From NCBI RefSeq assembly GCF_003590095.1, contig NC_039481.1, positions 9,579,895 to 9,643,894 of the forward strand: 64,000 bases of DNA. Direction: 5' to 3'. This DNA comes from Trichoplusia ni. Its lineage: Eukaryota > Arthropoda > Insecta > Lepidoptera > Noctuidae. Position numbers and translations under genes: made by a program. The notes under the pieces were generated by a model, which did not search any database, was not told the origin of the DNA, and saw nothing but the letters and a program-made list of their open reading frames with translations. Below are positions 32,701 to 44,460 of this stretch, in pieces (position 1 is the stretch's first letter; each line of letters begins with the position of its first letter).

Positions 32701-35700
32701 ACACATACATATATTAAACTTGTGGAATAAATGGTTTAAGCTTATACATGCCGCAGCCGAAGATAGATCTCGATGGCGTGTAATTGGGGAGGCCTATGTC
32801 CAAGAGTAGACGAATCTTGGGCGATGATGATGATGACAATTGATACCTCAAAAACTTCCTGGCAAAAGAGTTCTTGACAGAAAAACAAATGGACGAACAA
32901 TAAAGTGATCCTGCAAGGGTACCATTTTTTCTTTTGAAGTATGGAACACAACAAATTACTTTATTCAATGGTTTGATTGTATGTTACCTTTCTTCTTCTT
33001 CTTCTTGTTGGCGCCGGAGTCGCTGTCGTTGTCCTTTTCCTTCTCGTTGTCCGAGTTGGACGAGTCGTCATCCGAGTCTATCCATTCATCCATCTCCGAT
33101 AGTTTGAGATCTGTTAATGTTTAGAATGATACACCGGAGGTCGTGAGTTCAATTCCCACCCAGTACAAATGTTTGTGTGATGAATTTATAGATGTTAATA
33201 ATATTTTTAGCATAAATTAGATACTATAAGATGAAAACATATTTTTTTCCTATTAGCGACAAATTACAGGGGTATATATTATGTGATTGAAAGACTACTA
33301 AGTCTTTATTGTCGTTTTCCATCGGTTAAACTGTTCACATTTTAAATACCTAAACAAATGTAGTACAGTATGGTATTGTTTTAGTAAAATATATGTATAA
33401 ACTAAACATGAATATAATCCTACCTTTCTTAGCTTTGGCCCCTTTGAGTTTCTTCTCGTCCGGGTCGTCCGCGTCGTCCGCCGCGTCGTCGCCGCGCATG
33501 CGCTTGCGGAACATCAGCGAGAAGTAGTTCAGCACTTTGTTACGTCTGGAATGTTTGTACGAAATTCTTATTTGGTACTTGCTTAACGATTTTGAACTTT
33601 ATTGCTTTAGGTGTACAGTCAAGTTTACACTAAACTTGTTTCTTGCTAATCAATTTTAAACCTTATTCCTTTAGAGCTAAGAAAGAAATTAATAGGGTTA
33701 TGTTTCGTACAAGATGATTTGATTTTAAACTTTAATGCTTTGGGTTAACTTTACAGGCATTACTACAAATAAATATAGGTTGTAAGGTTGAAATTTCTTT
33801 GACAGCTTTATCAAATAAGGATATCGATTACCTTCCGAATTCTTCGTCAGCCTCTTCCGCGGACAATGCCTTGTATCTCTGTATGGGCTGGAAGTTGTAC
33901 CTTGAAACAAATATAGATCTACATTACAGGTAATGTATAATTGTTGTCCATTTCTCATACTTGTACTAATTTCACAGTAAAATGTTAGACTAACATTATT
34001 ATAAAGACTGATTTCTATAGTTTAACCAATAATACTAGTAAAAATTCTGAAGAAGTGAATATGAATAGGGTAACGTTCGCTGACATCAGCATCTGGCTAT
34101 ACGTATGGTGTGAACGCGGCTTTATGAAACAGTGCAAAGTCAATACGCCAACAAATAAACTCCAATACCTGTCTATTTAATAAGGAGGTATATATTCACC
34201 ATTCCTGCAGCGGGTAGGCGTCGATGGCACCGTCGGCCGCATGTGTAAACACGTAATACGCGGCATGCTCGGATACACCACCTTCGCGGATGCCTTTGAA
34301 CCTGATCATAATTAAAATTCTTATAAAAAACTAAAATTCTTATAAAACAGCTGGACAGATGTAAATCTAATTGTTTGTATATTTCAACTGACAACTCTCT
34401 TGGTGGGTCCAAGTTAGCGCTTATTTTATGTTGGACAAAAAGGCGATGCGAGCGTAACATCGACCCGTCCCATTCGTAAGGTAGGTACAAAGCAAGGCAG
34501 GTAACCCATGACAAATCGCATTACAAGCAACAGAAGAGCGAGAAGGAGGGAGAATTTCCCCTTCAAAGGAAACATATGGCTTATAGCAAGGGTGTCAGTC
34601 TTAGGGCTGTTTTTAAAAGAAAGTTTAGTAATATCAGACATAGTACTAACTTTTTACCAGTTTTGCCGCCAACTTTAAGTATCCAAGGTTGGTCCTCTGG
34701 TTTGTACTTGCGGGATATGATACCAAACTTCTTACGCCGCGCCTCCTCTCGCACGTCGCGGCCGTATTCTGAGCCGGCACCAAATCTAGAAGATAACATT
34801 TTAATAGAGTAAAATATAATTAGCTCACTTTGAAAATACTTATCAGAATTTGCATTGTTCAGTTAACATTATTATAATTTCAATAACATGTTCCAGTAAA
34901 ATAAAATAAAAGGAAAATTATGTCAAGGTAACCCAAATATGTAGTTTGTCTATCTAACATACAGAAATATTACTTTGATAAAATGGTTTTAGAAATATAG
35001 ATATTGTACATTTATATAAAACTAACATAATATTCTTAGTTATCTAATTGAAACAAAAGTTTTCAGATTCAAATAAGATTTACTTTGGTACTAAGTTTGA
35101 ATAAGTTCTATTATAGGTACATACATTACAAAAACAGCCTACTTACTTTGGCATATCTTCATCAAGTCCCTTAAACTCTTTAATATTGTTCTCTCTCTCC
35201 ATCTTCACGTGAGTCCACTTTGCAAAGTCAACATTGAGTGTGGCATTAAACCTCATTACATGGTACTTCTTTTTTACATTCTTTGGCACTCTGATCTTGA
35301 ACTCTTGTACGGAGGCAGCGGCCGAAGTGGCCTGAAATGAATTCTGAAAAAGAAACCCAGTATGGTCATTTGAATTGTTGCCAGTATTTTTTCCTAGGAG
35401 GACTGTAGTTATTCAATTGAGTCCTTTTTTAGATATTGTTGAGTTACATAGATTTATATAGGTACATTGTAGATTCTAATGATTTGTCTATCAATAAATT
35501 TTGAATCTACAGTATTTTCAGTGAAAGATCTATTAATCGAACAAAATTGGTGTATTGTGCGTCTCCCAAAGTACAATTGCAAGTAATGAAAGGTGTGTTT
35601 ATGTCAACTTCTGTAAACAACATTGCTAGCTAGCGTTTTATGTAAGTTAAAAAAAATACAAATTTATCATTTACATTTGCGAGTGAGAGTGAAATATGTA

Positions 35701-35840
35701 CAACGTTAGATTTAACATATTTATTGGAATTTAACAAATTGTTGCTACTTTAATAACACAGTATTTGATAACACTGTTTATTTGAAGGTTATACTACGAA
35801 AATATAAACAGATACGTACCGATGGGCCAGGGGACGTCAT
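29755..35840 (-). CDS. TfIIFalpha: General transcription factor IIF subunit 1 (RAP74, TFIIF-alpha)
   Basis: Exons (minus): 35840-35820, 35343-35147, 34785-34651, 34301-34200, 33900-33832, 33545-33424, 33110-32988, 32541-32433, 31943-31878, 31603-31455, 30999-30880, 30469-30352, 29962-29755. All are GT-AG and sum to 512 aa plus TGA, close to the human length. The N-terminal RAP30-dimerising domain (about 10-170) includes RFNATLNVDFAKW, FGAGSEYGRDVREEARRKKFG, KPEDQPWILKVGGKTGKKFKG and EGGVSEHAAYYVF. A long Lys/Asp/Glu/Ser-rich charged linker (about 175-440) follows. The C-terminal winged helix (about 445-512), VTEEAVRRYLARKPMTTTEL to MYLSIKNT, is the part that binds the FCP1 phosphatase in known RAP74. 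The protein works in the nucleus with RAP30 and RNA polymerase II in initiation and elongation. Exon 2 has two usable acceptors 12 nt apart. Confidence 0.96.
30067..30215 (+). repeat. Dispersed lepidopteran repeat in TFIIF intron 12
   Basis: GGATTCCGTACGTAAAGGAG, 'aaaaatggaatcctagtac', 'gttcgtccgttcgacac', 'tgtatctcattaaccg' and 'gttgaaattttcacagatgatgtatt' occur in this order. I recognise it as a common lepidopteran interspersed repeat; a minus-strand fragment is at 2.4 kb. Confidence 0.6.
32740..32840 (+). repeat. Non-LTR 3'-tail repeat ending in GATGATGATG
   Basis: GCAGCCGAAGATAGATCTCG, 'atggcgtgtaattggggaggcctatgtccaagagtagacgaatcttgggc' and a GATGATGATGATG end. It is a better-preserved relative of the fragment at 8,215-8,275 and lies in TFIIF intron 7. 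Confidence 0.55.
33128..33190 (+). repeat. SINE fragment (B-box region only)
   Basis: ATACACCGGAGGTCGTGAGT, 'tcaattcccacccagtacaaatg' and 'tgtgtgatga' match the head of the SINE at 23,971 from the anticodon arm onward. The 5' part including the A box is missing. It lies in TFIIF intron 6. Confidence 0.5.
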
Positions 35841-36588
35841 CTTTTTATGATTTTTATATCTTCTTCTAATCAAATTAGACGGTTAATATTATATGAAAGT
35901 TCTAACATTCATAATTACACTTATTAATAAATTATAATTATATTTATGATCAGGAAAATTGCAATATGTCTTCACTTCGATTAACCTACGGTGACATTTT
36001 GCTGATACTTGATAGTGATTTTGCAACTGCTGAAACAAACTTCTGCCAGATTGACAAAATACGTTTTATTATGAATTAAATTTGAACTGCAATATTTTAA
36101 GTCTATAATCTTATAATTATATAAATAATGTTCCAGTGAATGTGCACATTAAACTAGTTAGGTAAGCATTATTCATGAATAAATAAGTTTAAACTACATT
36201 AAGGAATCAGATTTTGTTATGCCCTTTAGCTAACTAAACGTGAATTATTGATTTTCGTTGTGCGTTCTGAGGATAAAAAAATAAAAAGTAAACATGACAT
36301 CAAAATCAATCCAAACCTTATAATGATTAATTAATCCGTATCAGACATTATTGCTAGTCGAAATAATTATTGTAAGTAAAAATACCTACAATCTAGATTG
36401 AAGTATTCTTTCAACCTATTTACTGAAATTTACTCAAAAAGAAATATTTAAGAAACATTTTTAAAGTTTTGAACGTTTCGGTATTATAACCTATACAATT
36501 TATCGCACATCTGTATTTATTTTGATCTTATTTACGGCAACTGTTGATTAAACGTTGTTAATACTACATTTGTAAGAAAACTTTTACC
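35841..36588. promoter_or_regulatory. Shared intergenic region of a divergent gene pair
   Basis: Only 748 bp separate the start codons of the TFIIF gene (minus) and the KLHDC4-like gene (plus), so both promoters must lie here unless a non-coding first exon has been missed. The stretch is AT-rich, without an obvious TATA box at a fitting distance from either ATG. This suits a pair of broadly expressed genes. Confidence 0.55.
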
Positions 36589-39500
36589 ATGGGCAAAAAG
36601 AAGAACAAAAATAAAGTAAGTGGCGCTGTTAAGACCGCCGCTAAAACTGAAAAGAAACTTGCAAGTAAATTAAAAAAAGAACTTGCAAATTTGGGAGAGG
36701 TTAGTTAGCCAAATATGACTGTATTTAAACCGCATCATCATAGTAATAAGATGTTCCCAATCTTGTATTAATTCTATCACACAAGAGCCATATAAATGTA
36801 AAAGCTGCATGATACAAAATAATTAAAATCCATGAAAAAAAACCATTATTCTAAAATGAAGTCGATTAAGTTATCTACCGTGGCCTCAATAACATACATC
36901 ATTCCAGGAAGACATAGCTAAAGTGCTAGCTGAAATAGAGAGGCAGGAGGCCAAGAGATCAGCAGCTACAGAGAAGACACTTCAGAGTCCGCCGACCACC
37001 AGAGCATATGCTACTCTGACACCGCACCCCACCAACAATGAGCTGATTGTGTTTGGTGGAGAGTATCATAATGGACAGAAGGTATGTACAGTTTATAGAA
37101 TTGCTCAAATAAATTACCCATTACTATTATTTAATTTTGCACCTTAATGACTATACTAATTAACCTTTCATCTGCTTTTATTCAGATTAAAAAATACATC
37201 AATAAGCAAGTATTAAATTAAGCAATAACAGCATTTTTATTTAGTTCCAAAAGTGAGCATTATGTCAATTAGTCCTTGTATTTAACTAAATTATTATTTT
37301 TAATTTAATTTAGTTGGTATTTATTGCACATCAACAAAAACAATTCTTGCTTTTGTTAATTGGTAGTTCTTTATTATTTGTTGTAGACAGAAGTGTACAA
37401 TGAGCTGATATTCTACAACCCTGCAAACAACTCTTGGAAGTTAGTGAAGGCACCAGGGGGTCCACCACCAAGAAGTGCTCACCAGGCCATTGCTACACCG
37501 GCTAACAAGTATGTACAGATTATCAGTAAGGGCTTTACTTTGCCTATATCAATAGTTCTTAATTATGTATGTATACTTGGTGGTAAATAAATATAATCTA
37601 CTTAATAGATCTTTTACATGACTATTTGTGTTTAGATCTTCTTGGTGTGTCATTTTATATCAGTTCTATTTTATATTCTGTGGCATAGTGATCATATAGC
37701 TTTTAATAAATGATGATGTCCTTTACAGAGGTGAACTGTGGGTGTTTGGAGGGGAGTTCACAAGTCCTTCAGAGACACAGTTTCATCATTATAAGGATCT
37801 ATGGTGCTTCTCATTATCTGAAAAGAAATGGGAGAAGGTGGGTACAATTTTTACAAAATACTTTTACTTCACCTTAGGGATACGAGGTTCCCTATTAAAA
37901 TACATATTTTATTGGATATCCTTAACTATCACGTGAAAAGACGCCACTCTATGCTGTTTAAAGTCCTACCACGATTCCTCAAGTGCAAGTTTGAAAGGTT
38001 ACTGGGCCTTTATAACTTCTAAATTTATAAGTTTTTTATCTATACCTAGGTGGTAGCCCCCAACGGGCCATCCCCCCGCTCGGGGCACCGCATGGTCCTC
38101 CTGGGGCGCAATATCGTCGTGTTCGGCGGCTACGCGGACGACGGCCGTGAGTGCAAGTACTTCGATGACGTGTACACGTTCTGTTTGGACACAAGGACCT
38201 GGACGAAGCTGGCTCCCAGTGGGAGGGGTCCCAGTGCGAGGTCCGCGTGTATTATGCTCCCCGCTGGGAATGACTCGGTGAGTATTGTAACTCTATTGAT
38301 GAATTAATTGATGCATGTCTTATACGTAATTTGTAGTTTTAATTCACACGATATTATAAATCCTTTTCCTTCAATGTTTTACACTGTCTATATCAATTAT
38401 TTTTATCACTGTTCCTTCAGCTCTTAATATACGGCGGGTTCTCCCGCGTCCGTGAGGGTCGTACGGAGCGCACGTACACCCACACGGACCTGTTCCGCCT
38501 CAGCCTGAAGGCGGGCGGCGGCTGGGCGTGGCGCGCGCTGGCCGCGGGGGCGAGCGCGCCGCCCGCCCGCGCCGGACAGGCCGCCGCTGTCAACGTGCAT
38601 AGCAACAGGGGATACGTCTTCGGTGGAGTTAGCGTTAGTATTGTGTCTGATGAAATTAATTAACAATGTGGTAATGTGTACAGTCCTTTTTTTGCCCTTC
38701 TTGCTGGGAAAATAAGTGATGAAGATAAATTTTAACGTATTTTTAACTTTACTCTTGTAAAAGGTTCTTAGAATCAGGAAAGTTGAGATGATCAGTAAAC
38801 AAACTCAGTCGAATATACTTAAAAATGTCTGTATGTTCTAGGACGTGGAAGAGACAGAGGAAGATATCCGTGGTGAGATGAGCGACGACTTGCAGCTGCT
38901 GGACCTGGAAGCCGGCAGGTGGTATGACGTCACGCTAAAGTCCGAACAGAGCGTTGCGCAGGCGCCGGCCGATGACGTGAAGGAACCACAAGAAGTTGAA
39001 AAAGAAACTGTTACAGGTAGATCATATGTCTTATAATTGTTGACCGATGTGTGTGTGATGTTTACTTTAATTTTAATTTTGGAAATAATTACTTACTTCT
39101 TGGGTACCTACTATCCGGTTTCTGTATAAAGAGCTTGCATACAGCACCTAAAATTCTACATAAATTTTAATCAGAGCTAAAACTTAATCTATGGAAGACC
39201 CTTAAAAAAATGAGTATTTAACTAAAGTACTTTTTTCGACAGTGGTAACAGACGAAGTGTTCACGATGAAGCTGGGCGGGGCCCCGGCGGCGGGCCCTCA
39301 GCCGGCAGCCCGCGGGGCCGGGCCCGGGGCCGGGGCGCGCGGGGGCCCGGGCCCGCGCATGTCGGCCATGCTGGCCGTGCAGCGGTCCACGCTCTACGTG
39401 TACGGCGGAGTGCTCGAGAAGGACGACAAGCAGTTCTACCTCACCGATATGTATAGTTTAGGTAAGAGTCTTATGTATATGAATCCACTATAAGGTTGTA

Positions 39501-39976
39501 TCGAATCAACATTATAGAAAGTGTTTACGTTGTTATAGATAGTTTTTAAAGTAAGTTATACAAACAAATAACATGAATGTAAGCGCGTATTCAAACCAAA
39601 CGTTTAGTTAGATGCTGAAAGTAAGAAGGCTTGCTGTACCCCAGTGATACTGTTACATTCTACGGTGCTTGTTGATTACTTTACGCATTAAAATGTCGGA
39701 TTGATGTGTTTTATTATATACTATCCACTTCTACATAATCGCTCACAGTCAGTTGGTAGCTGACCATATGATACGTTTAGTGTAAATTCAACTTTACTAT
39801 GTTCCGTTAAAATTAATAATCGAACGTTTGTTACAGATCTGCATAAGCTCAACGAATGGAAGACGTTGATAGAACAGCCGTCACTACCTGACTGGCTCGG
39901 ATCCGACTCGGAGGACGACGAATCCGGATCCGGATCTGATTCCGAAGACAGCGACGACTCAGATGAAGAAGACTAA
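36589..39976 (+). CDS. Klhdc4: Kelch domain-containing protein 4-like (KLHDC4)
   Basis: Exons: 36589-36699, 36908-37081, 37387-37508, 37729-37837, 38050-38277, 38421-38633, 38842-39016, 39243-39461, 39837-39976 (TAA). Phases join to 496 aa, near the human KLHDC4 length. A Lys-rich N-terminus (MGKKKNKNK, KTAAKTEKK) is shared with human KLHDC4. Kelch repeats follow, with the double-glycine strands IVFGGEYHNGQK, LWVFGGEFTSPSE, IVVFGGYADDG, LLIYGGFSR, YVFGGVSDVEE and LYVYGGVLEKDD, and each blade ends in a Trp. The C-terminus (about 472-496) is an acidic Ser/Asp/Glu tail. Exons 6 and 8 carry GC-rich Ala/Gly/Pro inserts (around APPARAG and AAGPQPAARGAGPG) that probably form loops. Kelch propellers are protein-binding scaffolds; the partner is not known from this sequence. 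Confidence 0.93.
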
Positions 39977-40312
39977 ATGTTAATCATAAATAATGTGTTG
40001 TCATGTGTTCTTATGTATGAAAGGGTGATGAAAGGCTGAGATATTTAATCATTATGGTCTTTTAACTTGTTTACTTTCCTAAGGGCCAATGCATTAATCA
40101 CTACAGTGGTTAGTGATCGAATTTAAAACATTTATTATCTGCTGACAGAAATACATTCGATTATATATAAATAAGTCTATTTTCGTGTGTCGGAACAGTT
40201 GTAAGGGGGTCGTAGTAATGATAATTCTTTAGGTGAATGTGCTGTGATCACTTCAAATAGGGTTATTGTACTGTAAGCGCAAATAGTCTTGCTTTTCTAA
40301 GTGTAACATGTC

Positions 40313-40318
40313 AATAAA
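40313..40318 (+). terminator. Polyadenylation signal of the kelch gene
   Basis: AATAAA about 340 bp after the stop. Further AATAAA signals at 40,614-40,619 and 40,631-40,639 could extend the transcript to about 40.65 kb, where the opposing glypican 3' UTR is likely to end. Confidence 0.5.
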
Positions 40319-40649
40319 ATTTCTTATATAAATGTAGAAAGAACAATGAGGATCGTGTACAAAACTGATTGTAAAAAGTAGATAAATTAATCTGGTTCAT
40401 GAATAGTTAAAAAGTCACAGTAATGTTTGATATAAAACCTCTTTAAGAGTTATCTGATATAGACTGTCTATAGTTTTTCAGTCTATGTTACTCGAAATAC
40501 GTGTTGTATTTTTTGTATATATATTTTTAAGAATAAACATGATTTTAATACTTAATGACATTTTTAATTAACCTTGAAATGCCTATAATATCGGAGTTCG
40601 TATTTTGAAATACAATAAAAGGTTGGTTGAAATAAATAAAACAGCGAAT

Positions 40650-43600
40650 GTTACACGTGTTATCATTTTTATTTATGTACACATTATAAATCTACGTAAT
40701 AATATATCTTTATAAAAATTCATTAGTCTAATACACTCATTCTAGCTCAATTCATTATCCACCCGTGAGCGCGCAGATCTATAAAAACAATTTGCAATAA
40801 CATAAGTAGATTCAAGAATTTAAATACACTTAATATAAAGAAACACAGTTTTTAACCCTAAAAAATGTGAAAAGTTAGAGACGATAATTATTAACATTCT
40901 TTATGAAAACAATATCAAGGTATTTATGAAGATCACAAGTTGCAGATGTAATGAACAATGATCATACTTCAAAGGAACTGATATTTGAAAGTAATTTCTG
41001 ACGCGCTCACTCAATACGTATTTCGTGTGTAAATCCACGCGATCAATGAGAACAAATCTATGTAGCTATACCATGAATAAAGTATACTTATAAATATTAA
41101 TTATTTCCACATATAAAATACCCTAAAAAATGCGGTACACATTTTTTTTTCTGTGGTTGAAATATTCATTTGTAGATAGGGCATTAATCGCATGGGCAAG
41201 TCAACAAATAAATGTGAATAAAATACTATGTGAACATTGAAGGCAGTGATACCGTGTGATGGCAACTGGTTGTTCAAATTCATTCGTTGAAGGTTAATTA
41301 TAATTAAAACTTCAGGCTTACATTGACTGGCTGAAAACAGCTGACATGAAACGAACGTTTTTAATAAATGAAACAAAAACCAGATGATAATTCTTCGAAT
41401 ATGAAGGTTTGTTTCGCCAGCTATGCACATTCATTTGTCTCATAAAACATTCATTAAAATTAGTCCGATATGCTATACAAAACTGTGATACCACTACTAA
41501 TTAATAAAACATAGAAAATATTCATAATGTATACATGAAAAACAGATCTTTTCGTGTCATAGTCCTTTTTTGGCGCGATATTCAATACTTTCCATGATTT
41601 ATTAACTGAACGAACTCATTCGTGTTATAAAAACGGGACTGCCCGCAGACATGACATGACGTCTCAAATAAGTTTTTATGAGTACTCAAATAAGTCCGTC
41701 ATAATTCTAATTCTAAACGTAAAATGTAGTAAGTATGTACGGAATTTAATAAACGCGTTTTCGGTTTCAGTAAATTAAACGTTTCTTTGTAACCACTTAA
41801 AGTAAAACGACTAGGTACATCGTATGTGTGAAAAGCGATAATATTCCCTAAGTATTTACTTTTTTTAATTGTATCATGATCCGTGGATCACGTAAATTGA
41901 ATTCCGTCATAATTCTTTTTTCTCGACGGTCGATTTAGCGCATGGCCAGTCATGTCTGCGTTTACCATCGTTTAAAACGTCGCAACTATTAGTCGCACTT
42001 CGTCAATCGTCATGTTCACAATGTTGCACGCAATTCTATTCATATCGGTACCCTGTTACACAATAATTCATTACACCGTATAAAAACTACAACTTTCTAG
42101 CAACATTTAGCATGTTTCACGAGCAGTTGGTTTAATAGAAAATGAACTTTAATACCTTCACTTAAAGATCTTTTTCAAGATCTCTGTTTCAATATCGTGT
42201 TAATATGTCGAATATTGAATCAATGTGCAGATTTGTTTGTTGTTGATGTGATTGTTCTGAACACCTGCTCATAACCAACAGCCCGTGAAACAGACACGAC
42301 AATTAATTAAGATTTTTATATCTTCATTATCTAATGATAAACATGATTATTTACATAGATGGGCAGTTCAATATTTCACAAGAAATTATTGTATTTTATA
42401 AATTTTAGGTGACTGGTTAATCCTTCTAAATTTAAGGAAAGGACTTGTTCATATTCTGTCTGAGTAAAATATTGGAACTGCCTCGAGTCATAATTGAAAT
42501 AAAAACACGGTCCGAAGCGTGGTAGTAAATTGTGCGCTAAATAATTATAAATAGATGGCACATAGCGATACCTTAGTTTGGTCCCGTACTCATGTTTTAC
42601 TTCGGTATACATTTACTTGTGTACTTTAATGTATAAAACGTATTAAATTTAATGTTTTTGTTTTTTTTTTATTGTTTATTAGAAAACTGTAAATTGCAGC
42701 TACTGTTAATATTAGTATTTCGTATAAATATTGGGCATAACTGTGCAATATGTTTTAAAATAAATGCTCAACTATTTCACTATTTCGTTCAAGCCAATTG
42801 TTCTAGTGCTACGGGCTGAAGTCATACTTCATAAGCACAAAGGAAGGTCACGTCGAGATCAAATAATTAAATCAAAAACAGAACTACATTTAAAAATATG
42901 TTTTATTTGAAACTAATTAAAACGTGTAAATTGTACACTTTCTATTCCTTAGAAAATACCTTCCTCTGCTTGTTCAAATTATAAAAATATTGTGCGTATC
43001 GTCGCAGCCGTCGCAATATTCACTAGCATGTACCAAACAGTTATAAAAATGACTTAGATTTTCGTCAAACATCGACGTCCAAGCAAAAAAGTTGCTGAAC
43101 AAAGTATTACATTACCGCTACGGGTAATCACTTTAAAAAAACTGGATCCTTCTAGCTGCGACTTATATATCTACATATACGACGCCACATTACGTATAAA
43201 AAGAAATAACACTTACAGTGACTTATCTAACGCGAAAATATTCAATTTGCAATCTACCGGCCGTCTAACAACTTGCCTTATTTATAACACTGCTTATGAC
43301 AATACATTGCAAATTCAATTACATACTTAGCAAAGTAAAGCTGAAGCCAAAATCCAAAATAAATATTAATATCGACGACATCTTATTACAATATTACTAA
43401 ACATTTTCATTCAACTGGTTTGATAAATCATTTACTTTAGAAAAGTAAAAATAAAATATAAATGGTTTTGTATAAACGAAATTTTAAACACATTTCATTC
43501 CAAATTTAAATGCAGGTATGTTGTACCACAGACTAAAAAGCGGGGTCAGATGTCGCGGATTTAACAAAAATATTAAAATAAAAGTAATTCAAATTATCAT

Positions 43601-44460
43601 ACATCAGTCGGTTAAATGATTAGTCGTTAACTTAGCCCGAAAGAAATGATAATATAATTTCAATGTAAAAAAATATTAATCGAAAGCAAATCAGTCTATA
43701 AACTTACTTTAGAATTATGACTAAAGTTTTATGTACATTTTAGACATGTTTTTCTTTAAGTAGTAGTTAATCTGTGGTTTGGCGCCGAAAATAATTTGCG
43801 GGTTTGACACTGGTGTGCATGTTGTTGATAGTATGGTTAATTGTTTGTTCCATAAATCGCTTCTCCTTTCATAGTACCAATAAAACGGAAATACGACTTA
43901 ACCTCAAAGTGAAAGTTTCGTAGCAGCTATACGCAATGCTTGTAATTTACTTTCGACGCCAGCCCACAGACTATACATAATCGTACAAACATACTTAATC
44001 ATAAAATAAAACATACATTCACTATCTACTTCATTATAATTTACACTTTATTTACACGAAAAAGATCATTAAATAAATACATAATTTGGCTGAATTATCA
44101 TTTTTGCTAAATTTAAAAATATAATGCCATATCGATTGCCAGAATAAAAAAATACTCCCCATTTATTGTCGTTCACGAATAAGGGTGTAACTGAATATTT
44201 GATATAAAATAATAAATTAATTCACTACACATTGGCGTGTATAAATTTGTTAAGAGTCCGCGTCCGGTTCGATCTCGCCGGCATGACCTGTCCACTCGGT
44301 ATATCACAGTAGCGCGTCTGCGCTGTAACGTCGCTCCACGGCCGTCGCTCACTGACTAGGCTATATACAAACCAAACGATTTCTATATCGATCTAGCAAC
44401 GTCCGTAAAGTTGAATATCGTAGTTAAAAATCGTCCACGACGTTGCTACCACGTTGGGAT
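40650..44460 (-). other. Probable long 3' UTR of the glypican gene
   Basis: About 3.8 kb of AT-rich DNA with no coding frame lies between the two converging genes. On the minus strand there are several AATAAA signals, the most distal at 40,668-40,673, just short of the last plus-strand signals of the kelch gene. No dispersed repeat was recognised here, in contrast to introns and flanks, which fits a retained transcribed UTR. The extent is inferred. Confidence 0.4.
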
